Shown: positions 32,612-42,674, numbered from the stretch's first letter. The stretch: DNA of 64,000 nucleotides from an uncultured Verrucomicrobia subdivision 3 bacterium (GCA_903865745.1 CAIPKV010000031.1:1-64000), one strand, 5' to 3'. Notes: a model not told the origin generated them from the sequence alone. A program made the numbers and translations.

Positions 32612-35452
32612 ATGAAAAAAATCATTGTTCTGACCGCCGTGGTATTTACCGCGCTGCTAACGCAGGCTTTACCTGCGGGCAATCTGCGTCCACTGCCGTC
32701 GGGCGACACGCAGTCGCTCTCTGGTAGCTGGCGTTTCCGGATTGACCGCGACGATGTGGGCGTGGCGGAAAATTGGGCAACCAAGAAATTGACTGGGCGC
32801 ATCCACCTGCCCGGCTCGCTGCCGGAACAGGGCGTCGGTGATGACGTGACGACTAACACCGTCTGGATGGGCGGCATTGTGGACCGAACTTTTTTCACCG
32901 CACCGGAATTTGCCCAATATCGTCAGCCCGGCAATGTGAAGCTGCCGTTCTGGCTGACACCGGAGAAGTATTATGCGGGCGCGGCGTGGTTCCAGCGCAC
33001 GGTGACGATTCCGTCGGACTGGCAAAACCAGCGCGTGGTGCTGACGCTGGAACGGCCGCATTGGGAGACGCGCGTCTGGGTGGACGGGAAACTTTTTGGC
33101 ACGAATAATTCGCTCGGCACGCCGCACAAATATGATCTTGGCCAGCTTGCGCCGGGCAAACACACGTTGACCATCCGCGTGGATAACCGCCGTATCGTGG
33201 ACATCGGCGAAAACTCGCACAGCATTACCGACCACACGCAGGGTAATTGGAACGGTATCGTGGGTGACCTCTCGATGCGCGCGACGCCGCTCGTGTGGAT
33301 TGAGGATTTGCAGGTCTATCCGCATATCGCCACGCACTCCGCGACGGTGACGGGCACCATCGGCAACGCGGCTGGCGCGGCTGGCGAAGGGGGCATGCTT
33401 TTTTATGTCGATGGAAAACTCGCGCAGTCGGTCGTCGCGGACTGGACGACGAATGGCGGGACGTTTACTAGCGAAATTTCTTTAGGCGACGACGCGCCGC
33501 TGTGGGACGAATTTCATCCAGTGGTACGACACCTGACCGCCAAGCTCGGTGACGCGCAGCGCAGCACAACTTTTGGCCTGCGCGAAATTTCCACGCAAGG
33601 CACGCAATTCATGGTGAATGGGCGGAAAACATTTATGCGCGGTACCTTGGAGTGCTGCGTGTTTCCGCTGACCGGCCATCCGCCGACCGATGTGGCTTCA
33701 TGGAAACGTATCATCAGTATCGCGAAGTCGTACGGGCTGAATCTGATCCGGTTTCATTCGTGGTGTCCGCCCGAAGCGGCGTTCCAAGCGGCGGATGAGC
33801 TGGGTTTTTATTTCCAAGTCGAAGCCTGCTCGTGGGCGAACCAAAGTACGACTATTGGTGATGGCAAACCTGTGGATGCGTGGGTTTATGACGAGACCGA
33901 GCGCATCTTGAAAGCCTATGGCAACCATCCGAGTTTTATGCTGATGGCTTATGGCAACGAGCCGGGTGGGAAGAATTACAGCGTGTATCTCACAGATTAT
34001 GTTGCGCACTTCAAGCTACGCGATGCGCGCCGGCTCTGGACGAGCGCGAGCGGCTGGCCGCAGTTGCCCGCGAACCAGTTTGACGTAACGCCGAATTCGC
34101 GCATCCAAAAGTGGGGTGCGGGCCTGAAGTCGCGCATCAACGCATTGCCCCCGGAGACAACGACGGATTATGGCGATTACATTGGCCGACGCGACGTGCC
34201 GGTGGTCAGCCATGAAATCGGCCAGTGGTGCGTGTATCCGGATTTTGCGGAAATCAAAAAATATAAGGGCTATCTGAAGGCGCGTAATTTCGAGATTTTC
34301 CGCGACTCGCTGGCCGCGCATGGGATGGGCGACGAGGCGGAATGGTTTTTGTATGCGTCGGGAAAATTGCAGGCGCTGTGCTATAAGGAGGAAATTGAAT
34401 CTGCCTTGCGCACCCCGGGTATGGGCGGATTCGAACTGCTTGGCCTTACCGATTTTCCCGGTCAGGGCACAGCGCTCGTTGGGGTTCTGAACGCGTTTTG
34501 GAATGACAAAGGTTACATTGATGCCGCGCAATTCAGTCGTTTCTGCAACGCCATCGTGCCGCTGGCGCGTCTGGAGAAGCGTGTCTTTACGGCGGATGAA
34601 ATGTTGTCGGCAGATTTGGAAGTGGCGAATTTCAGCGCTGCGCCGCTGGTTGACGCGACACCCTATTGCGAACTCGTGGCGCACGACGGGCGTGTGGTGG
34701 TATCGCAGGTTTTTGATCGCCGTGACGTGGCGGTGGATAACGGTATTAAACTCGGCAGGGCGAGTTTTAGTCTAAAAAACGTCCCAACGCCCGCGCGCTA
34801 TCGGCTGGTAGCGGGTTTCGCTGGCACGAAGATTCAGAACGCCTGGGATGTGTGGGTTTATCCGCCGCTGTCCGCGCCGAAGTCACCGGCGGACGCGGTA
34901 ATTTTCCATGAGTTGAATGCCGCCGCGCTGGCGGTGCTGGATTCCGGCGGTACGGTGCTGTGGCTGTTGCCGCCCGAAAATGTCCGCAACGATACCAACC
35001 GTCCGGTAAAGCTCGGTTTTAGCAGTATTTTCTGGAATACGGCTTGGACGAAACGGCAGGCGCCGACAACTCTGGGAATTTTGTGTGATGCGCGGTCGCC
35101 GCTATTCTCGGAGTTTCCGACGGAGAATTTCAGTGACTGGCAATGGTGGTATCTCGTCCATCGCGCGCAGCCAATGATTTTGGACAACCTGCCGACGGGT
35201 ATGCTGCCGAAGGTGCAGGTGATTGATGATTGGACGACGAACCACAAGCTAGGGCTGGCGTTCGAGGCTCAAGTTGGTAATGGAAAACTTTTCGTCTGTA
35301 GTGTGGATTTGGAGAATGATTTGGGCCACGATCCCGTGCGCCAGCAGTTCCGTACAAGTTTGATGGATTATCTTGCCAGCCCAAACTTTAGGCCAAAGTG
35401 GGCAGTGGACGCTTCAGTCTTACAAAATCTTGCGGTCCCAGTAGCGAAATAA
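32612..35452 (+). CDS. Secreted glycoside hydrolase family 2 protein
   Basis: A 946-residue protein from ATG 32612, with a signal peptide (MKKIIVLTAVVFTALLTQALPA). The sugar-binding jelly-roll domain includes GSWRFRID and YYAGAAWFQRTV, and RPHWETRVWVDG follows. The TIM barrel has acid/base AYGNEPGG and candidate nucleophile VSHEIGQWCVYP, plus RFHSWCPPEAAF. It lies downstream of the S10 gene by about 60 bases, perhaps on one transcript. Substrate (beta-galactoside, mannoside or glucuronide) cannot be told. Confidence 0.85.
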   Translation: MKKIIVLTAVVFTALLTQALPAGNLRPLPSGDTQSLSGSWRFRIDRDDVGVAENWATKKLTGRIHLPGSLPEQGVGDDVTTNTVWMGGIVDRTFFTAPEFAQYRQPGNVKLPFWLTPEKYYAGAAWFQRTVTIPSDWQNQRVVLTLERPHWETRVWVDGKLFGTNNSLGTPHKYDLGQLAPGKHTLTIRVDNRRIVDIGENSHSITDHTQGNWNGIVGDLSMRATPLVWIEDLQVYPHIATHSATVTGTIGNAAGAAGEGGMLFYVDGKLAQSVVADWTTNGGTFTSEISLGDDAPLWDEFHPVVRHLTAKLGDAQRSTTFGLREISTQGTQFMVNGRKTFMRGTLECCVFPLTGHPPTDVASWKRIISIAKSYGLNLIRFHSWCPPEAAFQAADELGFYFQVEACSWANQSTTIGDGKPVDAWVYDETERILKAYGNHPSFMLMAYGNEPGGKNYSVYLTDYVAHFKLRDARRLWTSASGWPQLPANQFDVTPNSRIQKWGAGLKSRINALPPETTTDYGDYIGRRDVPVVSHEIGQWCVYPDFAEIKKYKGYLKARNFEIFRDSLAAHGMGDEAEWFLYASGKLQALCYKEEIESALRTPGMGGFELLGLTDFPGQGTALVGVLNAFWNDKGYIDAAQFSRFCNAIVPLARLEKRVFTADEMLSADLEVANFSAAPLVDATPYCELVAHDGRVVVSQVFDRRDVAVDNGIKLGRASFSLKNVPTPARYRLVAGFAGTKIQNAWDVWVYPPLSAPKSPADAVIFHELNAAALAVLDSGGTVLWLLPPENVRNDTNRPVKLGFSSIFWNTAWTKRQAPTTLGILCDARSPLFSEFPTENFSDWQWWYLVHRAQPMILDNLPTGMLPKVQVIDDWTTNHKLGLAFEAQVGNGKLFVCSVDLENDLGHDPVRQQFRTSLMDYLASPNFRPKWAVDASVLQNLAVPVAK

Positions 35453-35470
35453 ATTTTCTACCAAAAACAG

Positions 35471-35502
35471 AAAGCCCCGGACTGTTTCCAGCCCGGGGCT
35501 TT
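35471..35502. terminator. Bidirectional terminator between GH2 and fba
   Basis: A stem of ten base pairs (AAAGCCCCGG at 35471-35480 with its complement at 35493-35502) lies between converging stops at 35452 and 35519, with T-rich flanks on both sides. Confidence 0.88.
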
Positions 35503-35518
35503 TGTTTCTAAATCATTT

Positions 35519-36481
35519 TCAGTCAAACGCGTGGCCGGCGCAGCACAGCACGTTTTTGACCTTGTGGCGGACGAGGTCTTTGACCATCTGGCGTGCTGGA
35601 CCCATGTATTTGCGCGGATCGAATTCACCCGGCTTTTCCGCAAACACTTTGCGGATGCCTGCGGTCATGGCCATGCGAAGGTCGGTGTCAATATTCACTT
35701 TTGTGCAGCCTACGCGGCGAGCTACTTCGATATCAGATTCCGGCACGCCCTGCGAGTCGGGCATATTGCCGCCATATTTGTTGATTTGATCCGCGAGATA
35801 CTTCGGTACGCTGGACGCGCCGTGCAGCACGAGCGGATAGTCCCCGAGATTAGCTTCCATCAGCGCCTTCTTGATTAACTTCAGACGTTCCAAATCCAGA
35901 TGCTGTTCACCTTTGAACTTGTAGGCTCCGTGCGAATTGCCAATTGCGATGGCGAGCGAATCGCACCCAGACTCCTTGACGAACTTCACCGCCTCTTCCG
36001 GCACGGTGTAATGGCCGCTCATGGAATGGGCACCGCCCTCTTCACCTTCGTCGAACTGTGCGCCAACGAGGTGGCCGAGCTCAGATTCGACCGAGCAGTT
36101 ATATTTATGAGCATATTCGACAACCTTTTTGGTAATCTCGACGTTCTTATCGAACGGCTCATGGCTCGCGTCAATCATCACGCTGGTAAAGCCTTCGTCA
36201 ATGCACTCCTTGCACAGCTCAAACGTGTCGCCGTGATCCAAGTGAACCGCAATTGGGATATTGGAGAGGCTGACGGCGGCCTCAATGAGCTTCTTGAGAT
36301 AGACCGGGTTGGCGTATGAACGCGCGCCTTTGGAAATCTGCAACATCAACGGGGCTTTTTCCTCTTCGCAGGCCTCGACGATGGCCTGAATGAGTTCCAT
36401 GTTGTTGACGTTGAAAGCGCCGAGGGCATACTTGCCCTTAAGCGCTTTGGCGAATAGGTCTTTGGTGTGTGTCAGTGGCAT
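35519..36481 (-). CDS. fba: Class II fructose-bisphosphate aldolase
   Basis: A 320-residue zinc-dependent enzyme that cleaves fructose 1,6-bisphosphate. HLDHGDTFELCKECIDEGFTSVMIDASH carries the metal-binding His and the DASH segment, ESELGHLVG follows, and the C-terminus has VLHGASSVP and NIDTDLR. Metal ligands and length fit the class. It is transcribed alone. Confidence 0.96.
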   Translation of the reverse strand: MPLTHTKDLFAKALKGKYALGAFNVNNMELIQAIVEACEEEKAPLMLQISKGARSYANPVYLKKLIEAAVSLSNIPIAVHLDHGDTFELCKECIDEGFTSVMIDASHEPFDKNVEITKKVVEYAHKYNCSVESELGHLVGAQFDEGEEGGAHSMSGHYTVPEEAVKFVKESGCDSLAIAIGNSHGAYKFKGEQHLDLERLKLIKKALMEANLGDYPLVLHGASSVPKYLADQINKYGGNMPDSQGVPESDIEVARRVGCTKVNIDTDLRMAMTAGIRKVFAEKPGEFDPRKYMGPARQMVKDLVRHKVKNVLCCAGHAFD

Positions 36482-36623
36482 AAATATTATCTCCAGTTTT
36501 TGTGGGCGAACCGCCCGAGTTTCTCCAACAGCCGTGGACTATAAGAAATCCTCGCCGAAAGAAAATGAAAAAATACAGCCCGTTTTTGGCGAAAAGTGGA
36601 ACTAATTTGCCATCCCAATTGGT

Positions 36624-37733
36624 TCAACGGCGGAAGAATTCCTTCACTACTTCCGCCACGCGCCGAATTTGTACGTCCGTCAACGCAGGGAACATCGGCA
36701 AACTCAGGACTTCGCGCGCCGCCTTTTCCGCTACCGGAAAATCGCCCGCTTTGTAACCGAGATGAGCATAGACCTTTTGCAGATGTAACGGCATCGGATA
36801 ATGCACTGCGTTGCCGATGCCGTTTGAATCGAGGTACTTCTTTAACTCATCACGGAGCGGCGAACGCACGGTGTAAAGATGCCAAGCGCTTTCATTGCCA
36901 TTAGTAACCGTCGGTAGTTGCAACGGTGTGTTGGCGAGTAATTCCGCGTAACGAGCAGCGACGTGCTGTCGTTCGCGCGTCCAGCGTTCAAGATGTTTTA
37001 ATTTCACGCCCAGTACCGCGCCCTGAATGCCTTCGAGCCGGTAATTGTAGCCCACCTCATCGTGATGATAACGCACCGTCGAGCCATGTTCACGTAATGA
37101 CTTCGCGCGGGCGGCAAATGCCGTGTCGTTGGTCACCAGCGCGCCGCCTTCGCCGCAAGCGCCGAGATTTTTAGCCGGATAAAAACTGAAGCACGAAATT
37201 GCACCGAATGTGCCGACGCATTTGCCCTTGTATTTTGAACCGTGCGCTTGCGCTGCATCCTCGACAAACGGCAGGTTGTATTGTTTACAAACAGCTGCCA
37301 CCGCTTCTACGTCAAATGGCTGGCCATATAGATGTACCGGCAATACCGCCTTTGTCTTTGGCGTGATCGCCTTTTCAATAAGCTTCGGGTCGAGATTTAA
37401 AGTTTCATCGTCAATGTCCACGTAGACCGGCTTTGCACCGCAATAGGAAATTGCCCAGCTGGTCGCGATAAAAGTGTAGGGCGTGGTGACGACCTCATCA
37501 CCGGGACCGACGTCTAGCAGGCGCATCGCGACGTGGAGAGCCGAGGTACCGCTGTTGAAACCCAGCGCGTACTTAGCACCGCAAAACGTGGCAAAATCTT
37601 TTTCAAACTGTACGACATCAGGGCCAAGGCAGAACGAGCAATTGTCGAGCGTACGGGCAATGGCAGCGTCAATTTCCGCACGCAACGGTTTTAATTGAGC
37701 ACGTAGGTCGAGGTAGGGAACCGGTTCGGACAT
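36624..37733 (-). CDS. DegT/DnrJ/EryC1/StrS-family aminotransferase
   Basis: A 369-residue PLP enzyme of the sugar aminotransferase fold. It has FNSGTSALHVAMRLLDVGPGDEV for the phosphate pocket, EDAAQAHGSKYKG with the PLP-binding Asp, and SFYPAKNLGACGEGG with the catalytic Lys. The C-terminal part has YNYRLEGIQGAVLGVKLKHLE. It usually makes amino-sugars for surface glycans. No sugar pathway neighbours are near, so the substrate is open. Confidence 0.92.
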   Translation of the reverse strand: MSEPVPYLDLRAQLKPLRAEIDAAIARTLDNCSFCLGPDVVQFEKDFATFCGAKYALGFNSGTSALHVAMRLLDVGPGDEVVTTPYTFIATSWAISYCGAKPVYVDIDDETLNLDPKLIEKAITPKTKAVLPVHLYGQPFDVEAVAAVCKQYNLPFVEDAAQAHGSKYKGKCVGTFGAISCFSFYPAKNLGACGEGGALVTNDTAFAARAKSLREHGSTVRYHHDEVGYNYRLEGIQGAVLGVKLKHLERWTRERQHVAARYAELLANTPLQLPTVTNGNESAWHLYTVRSPLRDELKKYLDSNGIGNAVHYPMPLHLQKVYAHLGYKAGDFPVAEKAAREVLSLPMFPALTDVQIRRVAEVVKEFFRR

Positions 37734-37831
37734 CCGTGTAATTTATCCGCAGTTGCGCACTTTGTGAATTATAAATGTGGTTAGCCAAACAAGAATTGTC
37801 TTGGCCGTACGGAATTGGAACAATTCGCCCA

Positions 37832-38374
37832 ATGGCAATGAGCTCGGAAAGCAAAATCTACCACGCGCGTTCTCTTTGTGAACAAAGCCGGTGGTCGGAG
37901 GTGTTGGTGTTTGCCCAGCAATGGGTCGCCGAAAATCCGGCGGACGCCAAGGCTCTGTATTATGCCGGGATAGCTTTGGGCGCACTGGGACGGCTGTTTG
38001 ATGCCGAAACCAGCTATCGCCGAGCGCTCGCATTGGACGCGACAAATTTTAAGGTCTGGAACAATTTGGCGGCACTGCTGTTTGGCGCGATGAATCGTCC
38101 AGACGAGGCTGCCCAGTGTCTAGTGCAGGCACTACAAATTAATCCGAAAAACCCGCTTGGTTGGGCGAACCTAGCAAGCATGAATGGCCAGCTCAGCCGC
38201 CACGCCCAAGCGCTGGAGTGCGCGGAACGCGCGCTCGCACTCGAACCGCACATGGTTGAGGCTCATCTGTTGCGGGCGCGCGCAGCACAGATATTAGGTA
38301 AACCTGAGATTGTTCGCGTGGCTAGCGAGACGCTGGGGAAACTGCCGCCGCAGAATTTCCGCCGAATGCGTTGA
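37832..38374 (+). CDS. Tetratricopeptide repeat protein
   Basis: A 180-residue protein from ATG 37832 (MAMSSESK); a longer reading from 37775 has no support. Three or four TPR units are visible (DAKALYYAGIALGALGR, NFKVWNNLAALLFGA, NPLGWANLASMNGQLSR, MVEAHLLRARAAQILGK). Probably a scaffold for protein contacts. No partner is clear from context. Confidence 0.7.
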   Translation: MAMSSESKIYHARSLCEQSRWSEVLVFAQQWVAENPADAKALYYAGIALGALGRLFDAETSYRRALALDATNFKVWNNLAALLFGAMNRPDEAAQCLVQALQINPKNPLGWANLASMNGQLSRHAQALECAERALALEPHMVEAHLLRARAAQILGKPEIVRVASETLGKLPPQNFRRMR

Positions 38375-38418
38375 ACTCCTCCGCTTGTGAATTAAATACT
38401 TTCACCTTATCTTAAATT

Positions 38419-39552
38419 GTGATTTACGACGCATCACTCGACGAATTGTTGCAAAAAGTTTGGAACGGCGCCCGCATCAATGGTGCCGATGCGTTGCGAC
38501 TTTTTCATCTGCCATTAGAGGAGCTTGGCACGCTCGCTGACCACCGCCGCCAGCTTGCTAAGGCAAAGGCATACAATGGTCGTGGCAACGAAATCGTCAC
38601 GTTCAACGTAGATCGTAATGTAAACTACACCAATGTCTGCAATGTCTATTGCAAGTTCTGTGCATTTTATCGCGTGGAAAAGGACGATGATTCCTACGTC
38701 ATTTCGCACGCTGAAATGGACCAGAAAATTGCCGAGACACTTGCACTCGGGGGTACGCAGATTCTCATGCAAGGTGGCCATCATCCAAAACTGACGAAGC
38801 AGTGGTATCTGGATATGCTGTCGCACATCAAAAACAAGTGGCCACAGGTTAACATTCATGGTTTCAGTCCCAGCGAGTTTGTACACTTTCGAGATGTGTT
38901 TAATGAGCCACTGGAAAAAATCATCCGTGATTTCAAGTCAGCCGGGCTTGGCTCGATTCCTGGCGGTGGCGGGGAAATCCTCGTGGATCGTGTACGCCAG
39001 CGCGTCGCCCCTCTTAAGGCGATGAGCAACGACTGGCTCGAAGTTATGGACATCGCCCACCGGCTTGGACTTTATTCCAGTGCGACAATGATGTTCGGCC
39101 ACGTCGAGACAATTGAAGACCGTATTGAGCATCTTGAACGCTTGCGCGTGCAGCAGGATACTTCTTTGAATCGCGTTACTGAATACAATGGTCTCGGTGT
39201 GAAGCCGGCGCATTTCACTGCATTCATCGGCTGGACGTTTCAAGCTGAGCATACGAAGCTGAAGGCCCCGACGGTGGGTGCGCATGAGTATCTGCGGACA
39301 CAGGCGTTGAGCCGGATTTACCTCGATAATTTTGAGAACATCCAAAGCTCGTGGGTTACGCAGGGTTTGGAGATTGGCCAGGTCGCACTCAAGTTTGGCG
39401 CAAATGATTTGGGTAGTATCATGATTGAGGAAAATGTTGTTTCCCAGACAGGCACGACTTTCCGCATGACAGTGCCGGATATGCAGCGGCTCATCAAAGA
39501 CCTAGGCTACGAACCACATCAACGCGACAACTGGTATCGGCTGGTGAATTAA
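38419..39552 (+). CDS. mqnC: Cyclic dehypoxanthinyl futalosine synthase MqnC
   Basis: A 377-residue radical-SAM enzyme from GTG 38419. The cluster motif NVCNVYCKFCAF (CxxxCxxC) is intact; IPGGGGEIL and GHVETIEDRIEHL fit MqnC rather than MqnE. The family makes cyclic dehypoxanthinyl futalosine from dehypoxanthinyl futalosine in the menaquinone futalosine route. The partner MqnE is encoded at 54-55.6 kb; mqnA/B/D are not in the window. Confidence 0.93.
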   Translation: MIYDASLDELLQKVWNGARINGADALRLFHLPLEELGTLADHRRQLAKAKAYNGRGNEIVTFNVDRNVNYTNVCNVYCKFCAFYRVEKDDDSYVISHAEMDQKIAETLALGGTQILMQGGHHPKLTKQWYLDMLSHIKNKWPQVNIHGFSPSEFVHFRDVFNEPLEKIIRDFKSAGLGSIPGGGGEILVDRVRQRVAPLKAMSNDWLEVMDIAHRLGLYSSATMMFGHVETIEDRIEHLERLRVQQDTSLNRVTEYNGLGVKPAHFTAFIGWTFQAEHTKLKAPTVGAHEYLRTQALSRIYLDNFENIQSSWVTQGLEIGQVALKFGANDLGSIMIEENVVSQTGTTFRMTVPDMQRLIKDLGYEPHQRDNWYRLVN

Positions 39553-39571
39553 TTTTTTCCGGCTACTTTTT

Positions 39572-40660
39572 ATGTCTCAATCCCCATCAACGCGAGCGAT
39601 TCGTGATTCTAAGACGCGCTTCAACTGGCGTGTGAGCGATGCTATTCGCAGGCTATTAGTTTGGTGGTTAGAGTTGCGTGCGAAAATTTCCGGACGTGGC
39701 TATTATTGTTCCACATTAGCCGGCCAAGAGGATTACAATCTTACCATCAATTCTGACCTGACGGTTTCTTGCAATTGTCAGGATTACGAAGGCAACGGCC
39801 ATCTAGGAGATTTACGGAGGAATTCTTTTGAGGAAATTTATTTTGGCCCGATAGCTCAGAAATTTCGTGATGACTTGGCCAGAGGCAGAATTCCGATTCC
39901 GACTTGTGTGCGCTGTTCCATACACCGTTTGCAAAAAAACGCCGCGCCGCCTGTCCCGCAACTGCCGTATCGGGGGATGCTTTTAGAAAACACCGTCGTC
40001 TGCAACGTAGACTGTATCGGCTGCGCCCGCGAAGGAGCTGCCGCCATCCGTACAACTAAGACGATGTCCCTAGAAGACCTTGGTCAAATGGCCGACCTTA
40101 CCTCCCGACTTGGTTTAGAGCAGATTTTTTATCTGAACCTTGGCGAGCCGTTTTTGTCGCCTCGCATTACTCAGGAGTTGCCGATATTGCGCGCAAAAAA
40201 CCCCAAGGCACGCATAGTCGTATCAACGAATGGCGTTTTGTTGAACACAGACGCTAAGCGCGAGGCTGCGCTGCAACTAAGCCATATATTATTCTCCGTA
40301 CACGGTATCAGTGATCCCATGCTGGAAAAGTATATGCTGCGTAGTAGTTTCGAAAAAGCCTACGCTGCGATGCGTGATATGGTGGCCTATCGCGATGCGC
40401 GCGGTAGCAAGGTGCCGGTATTGGAATGGAAATATCTGCTCTTTAACTGGAACGACCATCCATCGCACATCGCGCATGCCGTCAAAATGGCGAAGGACAT
40501 TGGCGTTGACATCATTTCGTTCTGGCCGACCCAAAATCCATTTTACGGGATGTCGTGGCGCTACAAGCTTGGCTTGATGAAAAATATCGGCACCAAATGC
40601 TGGAAAGGTCACGAGATTATTTTACGGCCGGAAAATATTCCTGCCAATCAAATCCATTGA
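39572..40660 (+). CDS. Radical-SAM protein with an N-terminal SPASM-like cysteine domain
   Basis: A 362-residue protein. Residues about 55-115 have a SPASM-like cysteine set (CNCQDYEGNGHLGDLRRNSF, IPTCVRCSIH), ahead of a radical-SAM CxxxCxxC motif at about 147-154 (CNVDCIGC). The GEP segment (LNLGEPFLSP) and STNGVLL follow, as in family members. SPASM usually comes after the radical-SAM core, so the order here is reversed. It is 19 bases after mqnC and ten before the DUF721 gene. Substrate unknown; peptide or carbohydrate modification is possible. Confidence 0.7.
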   Translation: MSQSPSTRAIRDSKTRFNWRVSDAIRRLLVWWLELRAKISGRGYYCSTLAGQEDYNLTINSDLTVSCNCQDYEGNGHLGDLRRNSFEEIYFGPIAQKFRDDLARGRIPIPTCVRCSIHRLQKNAAPPVPQLPYRGMLLENTVVCNVDCIGCAREGAAAIRTTKTMSLEDLGQMADLTSRLGLEQIFYLNLGEPFLSPRITQELPILRAKNPKARIVVSTNGVLLNTDAKREAALQLSHILFSVHGISDPMLEKYMLRSSFEKAYAAMRDMVAYRDARGSKVPVLEWKYLLFNWNDHPSHIAHAVKMAKDIGVDIISFWPTQNPFYGMSWRYKLGLMKNIGTKCWKGHEIILRPENIPANQIH

Positions 40661-40669
40661 GGGCGCGTA

Positions 40670-41050
40670 ATGCAGCCAAAATCCAAAACCAACGCCCGTA
40701 ACCGTGTATTGTCTCAATGGCGTGGTATAGATTACGCTCCACTGGAAATTGCCCGCATCACGCCTGCGCGGCTACCCGGCGAGATGTTGCCAGCTTTGAT
40801 GAAAGAACTGCGACTGGAAACGCGTCAAGCCGAAGCGGAAGTCATTAAGGTTTGGAATGCTTCAATTGATCCGGTCGTTACTGCGCATGCGCAGCCGGTT
40901 AACCTACACAAGGGAACTTTATTCGTGAAAGTTGACAGTAGTGTTTGGCTTACGGAAATTGTCCGTTATCGTCGTAAGGAAATCGTTGAGCGTTTGCAGC
41001 ATAGTTTCGGAAAATCGGTCGTCCAGAAAATTTCCTTCCGTATCGGATAG
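40670..41050 (+). CDS. DciA-like (DUF721) protein
   Basis: A 126-residue protein with the DUF721 layout: an amphipathic N-terminus, EAEVIKVWNASIDPVVTAHAQP with the conserved W, and GTLFVKVDSSVWLTEIVRYRRKEIVERLQ, the KH-like core. DciA proteins load the replicative helicase in many bacteria lacking DnaC. A role in replication is inferred from the family. Confidence 0.75.
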   Translation: MQPKSKTNARNRVLSQWRGIDYAPLEIARITPARLPGEMLPALMKELRLETRQAEAEVIKVWNASIDPVVTAHAQPVNLHKGTLFVKVDSSVWLTEIVRYRRKEIVERLQHSFGKSVVQKISFRIG

Positions 41051-41131
41051 AGCCGGAATGTAGGTATGACCTACTGGTGAGTTTTGGTATTCGCCTTCGA
41101 AGACTGGCACGCGGGAATACCACCAGCCAAC

Positions 41132-41635
41132 TCATCTCATCAATTTCATCTGTGCAGGCGTGAGTAGCCATGCGAGCTTTGCACATTTCCCAAAGCGAAG
41201 CTTTTCAATTTCCAGTTTTGCCAACCCGCCCTTTTTCAGCAAAAAACCACTGTCTAAGTCACCGGTTACGAGCAGCGCGATTAATTGGCTAAGATCAGGC
41301 TCGTGGCCGACGAGTAGTAGATTTCTAGGGATATTAGTCAGCTTAGCAATTTTTTGAATGAGCAGTTTGACGTCGGCACTTGGCTTTAATTCGTCTAAGT
41401 ATGAAAGATGTCGCTTGAATTCAAATTTTGCTGCAATTATTTCTGCTGTCTGACTGGCTCGGACGAGCGGGCTGGAAAATATCAGATCAAAATCCAGTTC
41501 AAGAGTACGCATGGCAGTCGTAACATGGCGCAATTGCTTTTTACCTTTTTGCGTAAGCAGGCGAGCGGCGTCATTGCAATGATTAAATTCCTTGCGTTCT
41601 ACCGCGATGCCATGTCTCAAAAGAAAAAGGTTCAT
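41132..41635 (-). CDS. sixA: SixA-type phosphohistidine phosphatase
   Basis: A 167-residue protein from ATG 41635 (MNLFLLRHG), with the RHG catalytic motif of histidine phosphatases; the second His is in VGHEPDLSQL. Arg in SSPLVRASQTAEII and a C-terminal basic tail fit. In E. coli SixA acts on phosphohistidine signalling proteins. The upstream residues in a longer reading to 41686 are unlikely. Confidence 0.85.
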   Translation of the reverse strand: MNLFLLRHGIAVERKEFNHCNDAARLLTQKGKKQLRHVTTAMRTLELDFDLIFSSPLVRASQTAEIIAAKFEFKRHLSYLDELKPSADVKLLIQKIAKLTNIPRNLLLVGHEPDLSQLIALLVTGDLDSGFLLKKGGLAKLEIEKLRFGKCAKLAWLLTPAQMKLMR

Positions 41636-41720
41636 ACCGGAACATACACCGCTGTGCATTGTTGGCAAATGTTCACGAAATGTCACAATTTACGTTTTGG
41701 TTTGGTCGCGGAAGTTTTTT

Positions 41721-42674
41721 ATGCTGGGCGTAATGCAAATCTCGCGCCGCGCCGTGATTGACGTTGGCACCAATTCGGTAAAACTGCTGGTTGCCGATGT
41801 GGCGGGGACGGAGGTTCACCCGGTACATGAAGAGAGCCGTCAAACGCGGCTCGGCAAGGGATTTTACGAATCGCACAGGCTCCAGCCTGAGCCCATTGCC
41901 CGAACTGCTGAGGCCGTTTGGGAATTTGCGGGTATGGCCCGCCAACATAGCGCAGACTCCATTAGGGTAATTGCAACCAGTGCCGCACGCGACGCAACTA
42001 ACTCGAGTGATTTAACCGATGCCATAGAGAAGGCATCTGGTTTGAAAACGGAGATCATCACCGGCGCGCGCGAGGCAGACTGGGCTTTTCGTGGCGTGAC
42101 CACCGACTCGCAACTCGCTAAAACGCCGCTGCTATTGCTTGATGTTGGTGGCGGCAGCACGGAATTCATCCTAGGACACGGCAAAAAAAAATCTTTCGGG
42201 TACAGTTTTCACCTCGGTACGGTGCGACTTATGGAAAAATTTCCGCATGGGGACCCGCCGACCAAAGCTGAGTTCAACGCGGCCCGTGACTGGATAAAAA
42301 ATATGTTAGACGCAGAAGTCTGGCCACTACTCGAACCGGCGCTGCTCCATGAAAAAAAATCCGGCGTGGTAAAGCTCGTTGGCACGGGCGGTACGCCGGG
42401 AATTCTTGCGCGAATTGAGAAAAAACTAGACCGTTTCGACCGCAATAAGATTGAAGGCACAATCTTAAGTTTTGAAAAAGTTGTCGCCCACCGGAAAAAT
42501 CTATGGCGCAGTCCATTGGCCGAACGTAAGGAAATCCCCGGTTTGCCGAAGCTTCGAGCTGATGTCATTCTCACCGGCGTTTTGATTTACGAGGTTGTGA
42601 TGGAGGAGTTTGGATTTTCAGAATTACTTGCAAGTACCCGTGGCCTCCGCTTTGCAGCTGTTATGGACAATTAA
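41721..42674 (+). CDS. Ppx/GppA-family exopolyphosphatase
   Basis: A 317-residue protein from ATG 41721, in the ASKHA fold. VIDVGTNSVKLLVADV is the phosphate-1 loop, VIATSAARDATN is the conserved second segment, and LLLDVGGGSTEFILG the third. It is a likely polyphosphate or pppGpp phosphatase. It is shorter than the E. coli two-domain forms because the C-terminal HD-type domain is absent. Divergent from sixA, start to start 86 bases. Confidence 0.85.
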   Translation: MLGVMQISRRAVIDVGTNSVKLLVADVAGTEVHPVHEESRQTRLGKGFYESHRLQPEPIARTAEAVWEFAGMARQHSADSIRVIATSAARDATNSSDLTDAIEKASGLKTEIITGAREADWAFRGVTTDSQLAKTPLLLLDVGGGSTEFILGHGKKKSFGYSFHLGTVRLMEKFPHGDPPTKAEFNAARDWIKNMLDAEVWPLLEPALLHEKKSGVVKLVGTGGTPGILARIEKKLDRFDRNKIEGTILSFEKVVAHRKNLWRSPLAERKEIPGLPKLRADVILTGVLIYEVVMEEFGFSELLASTRGLRFAAVMDN

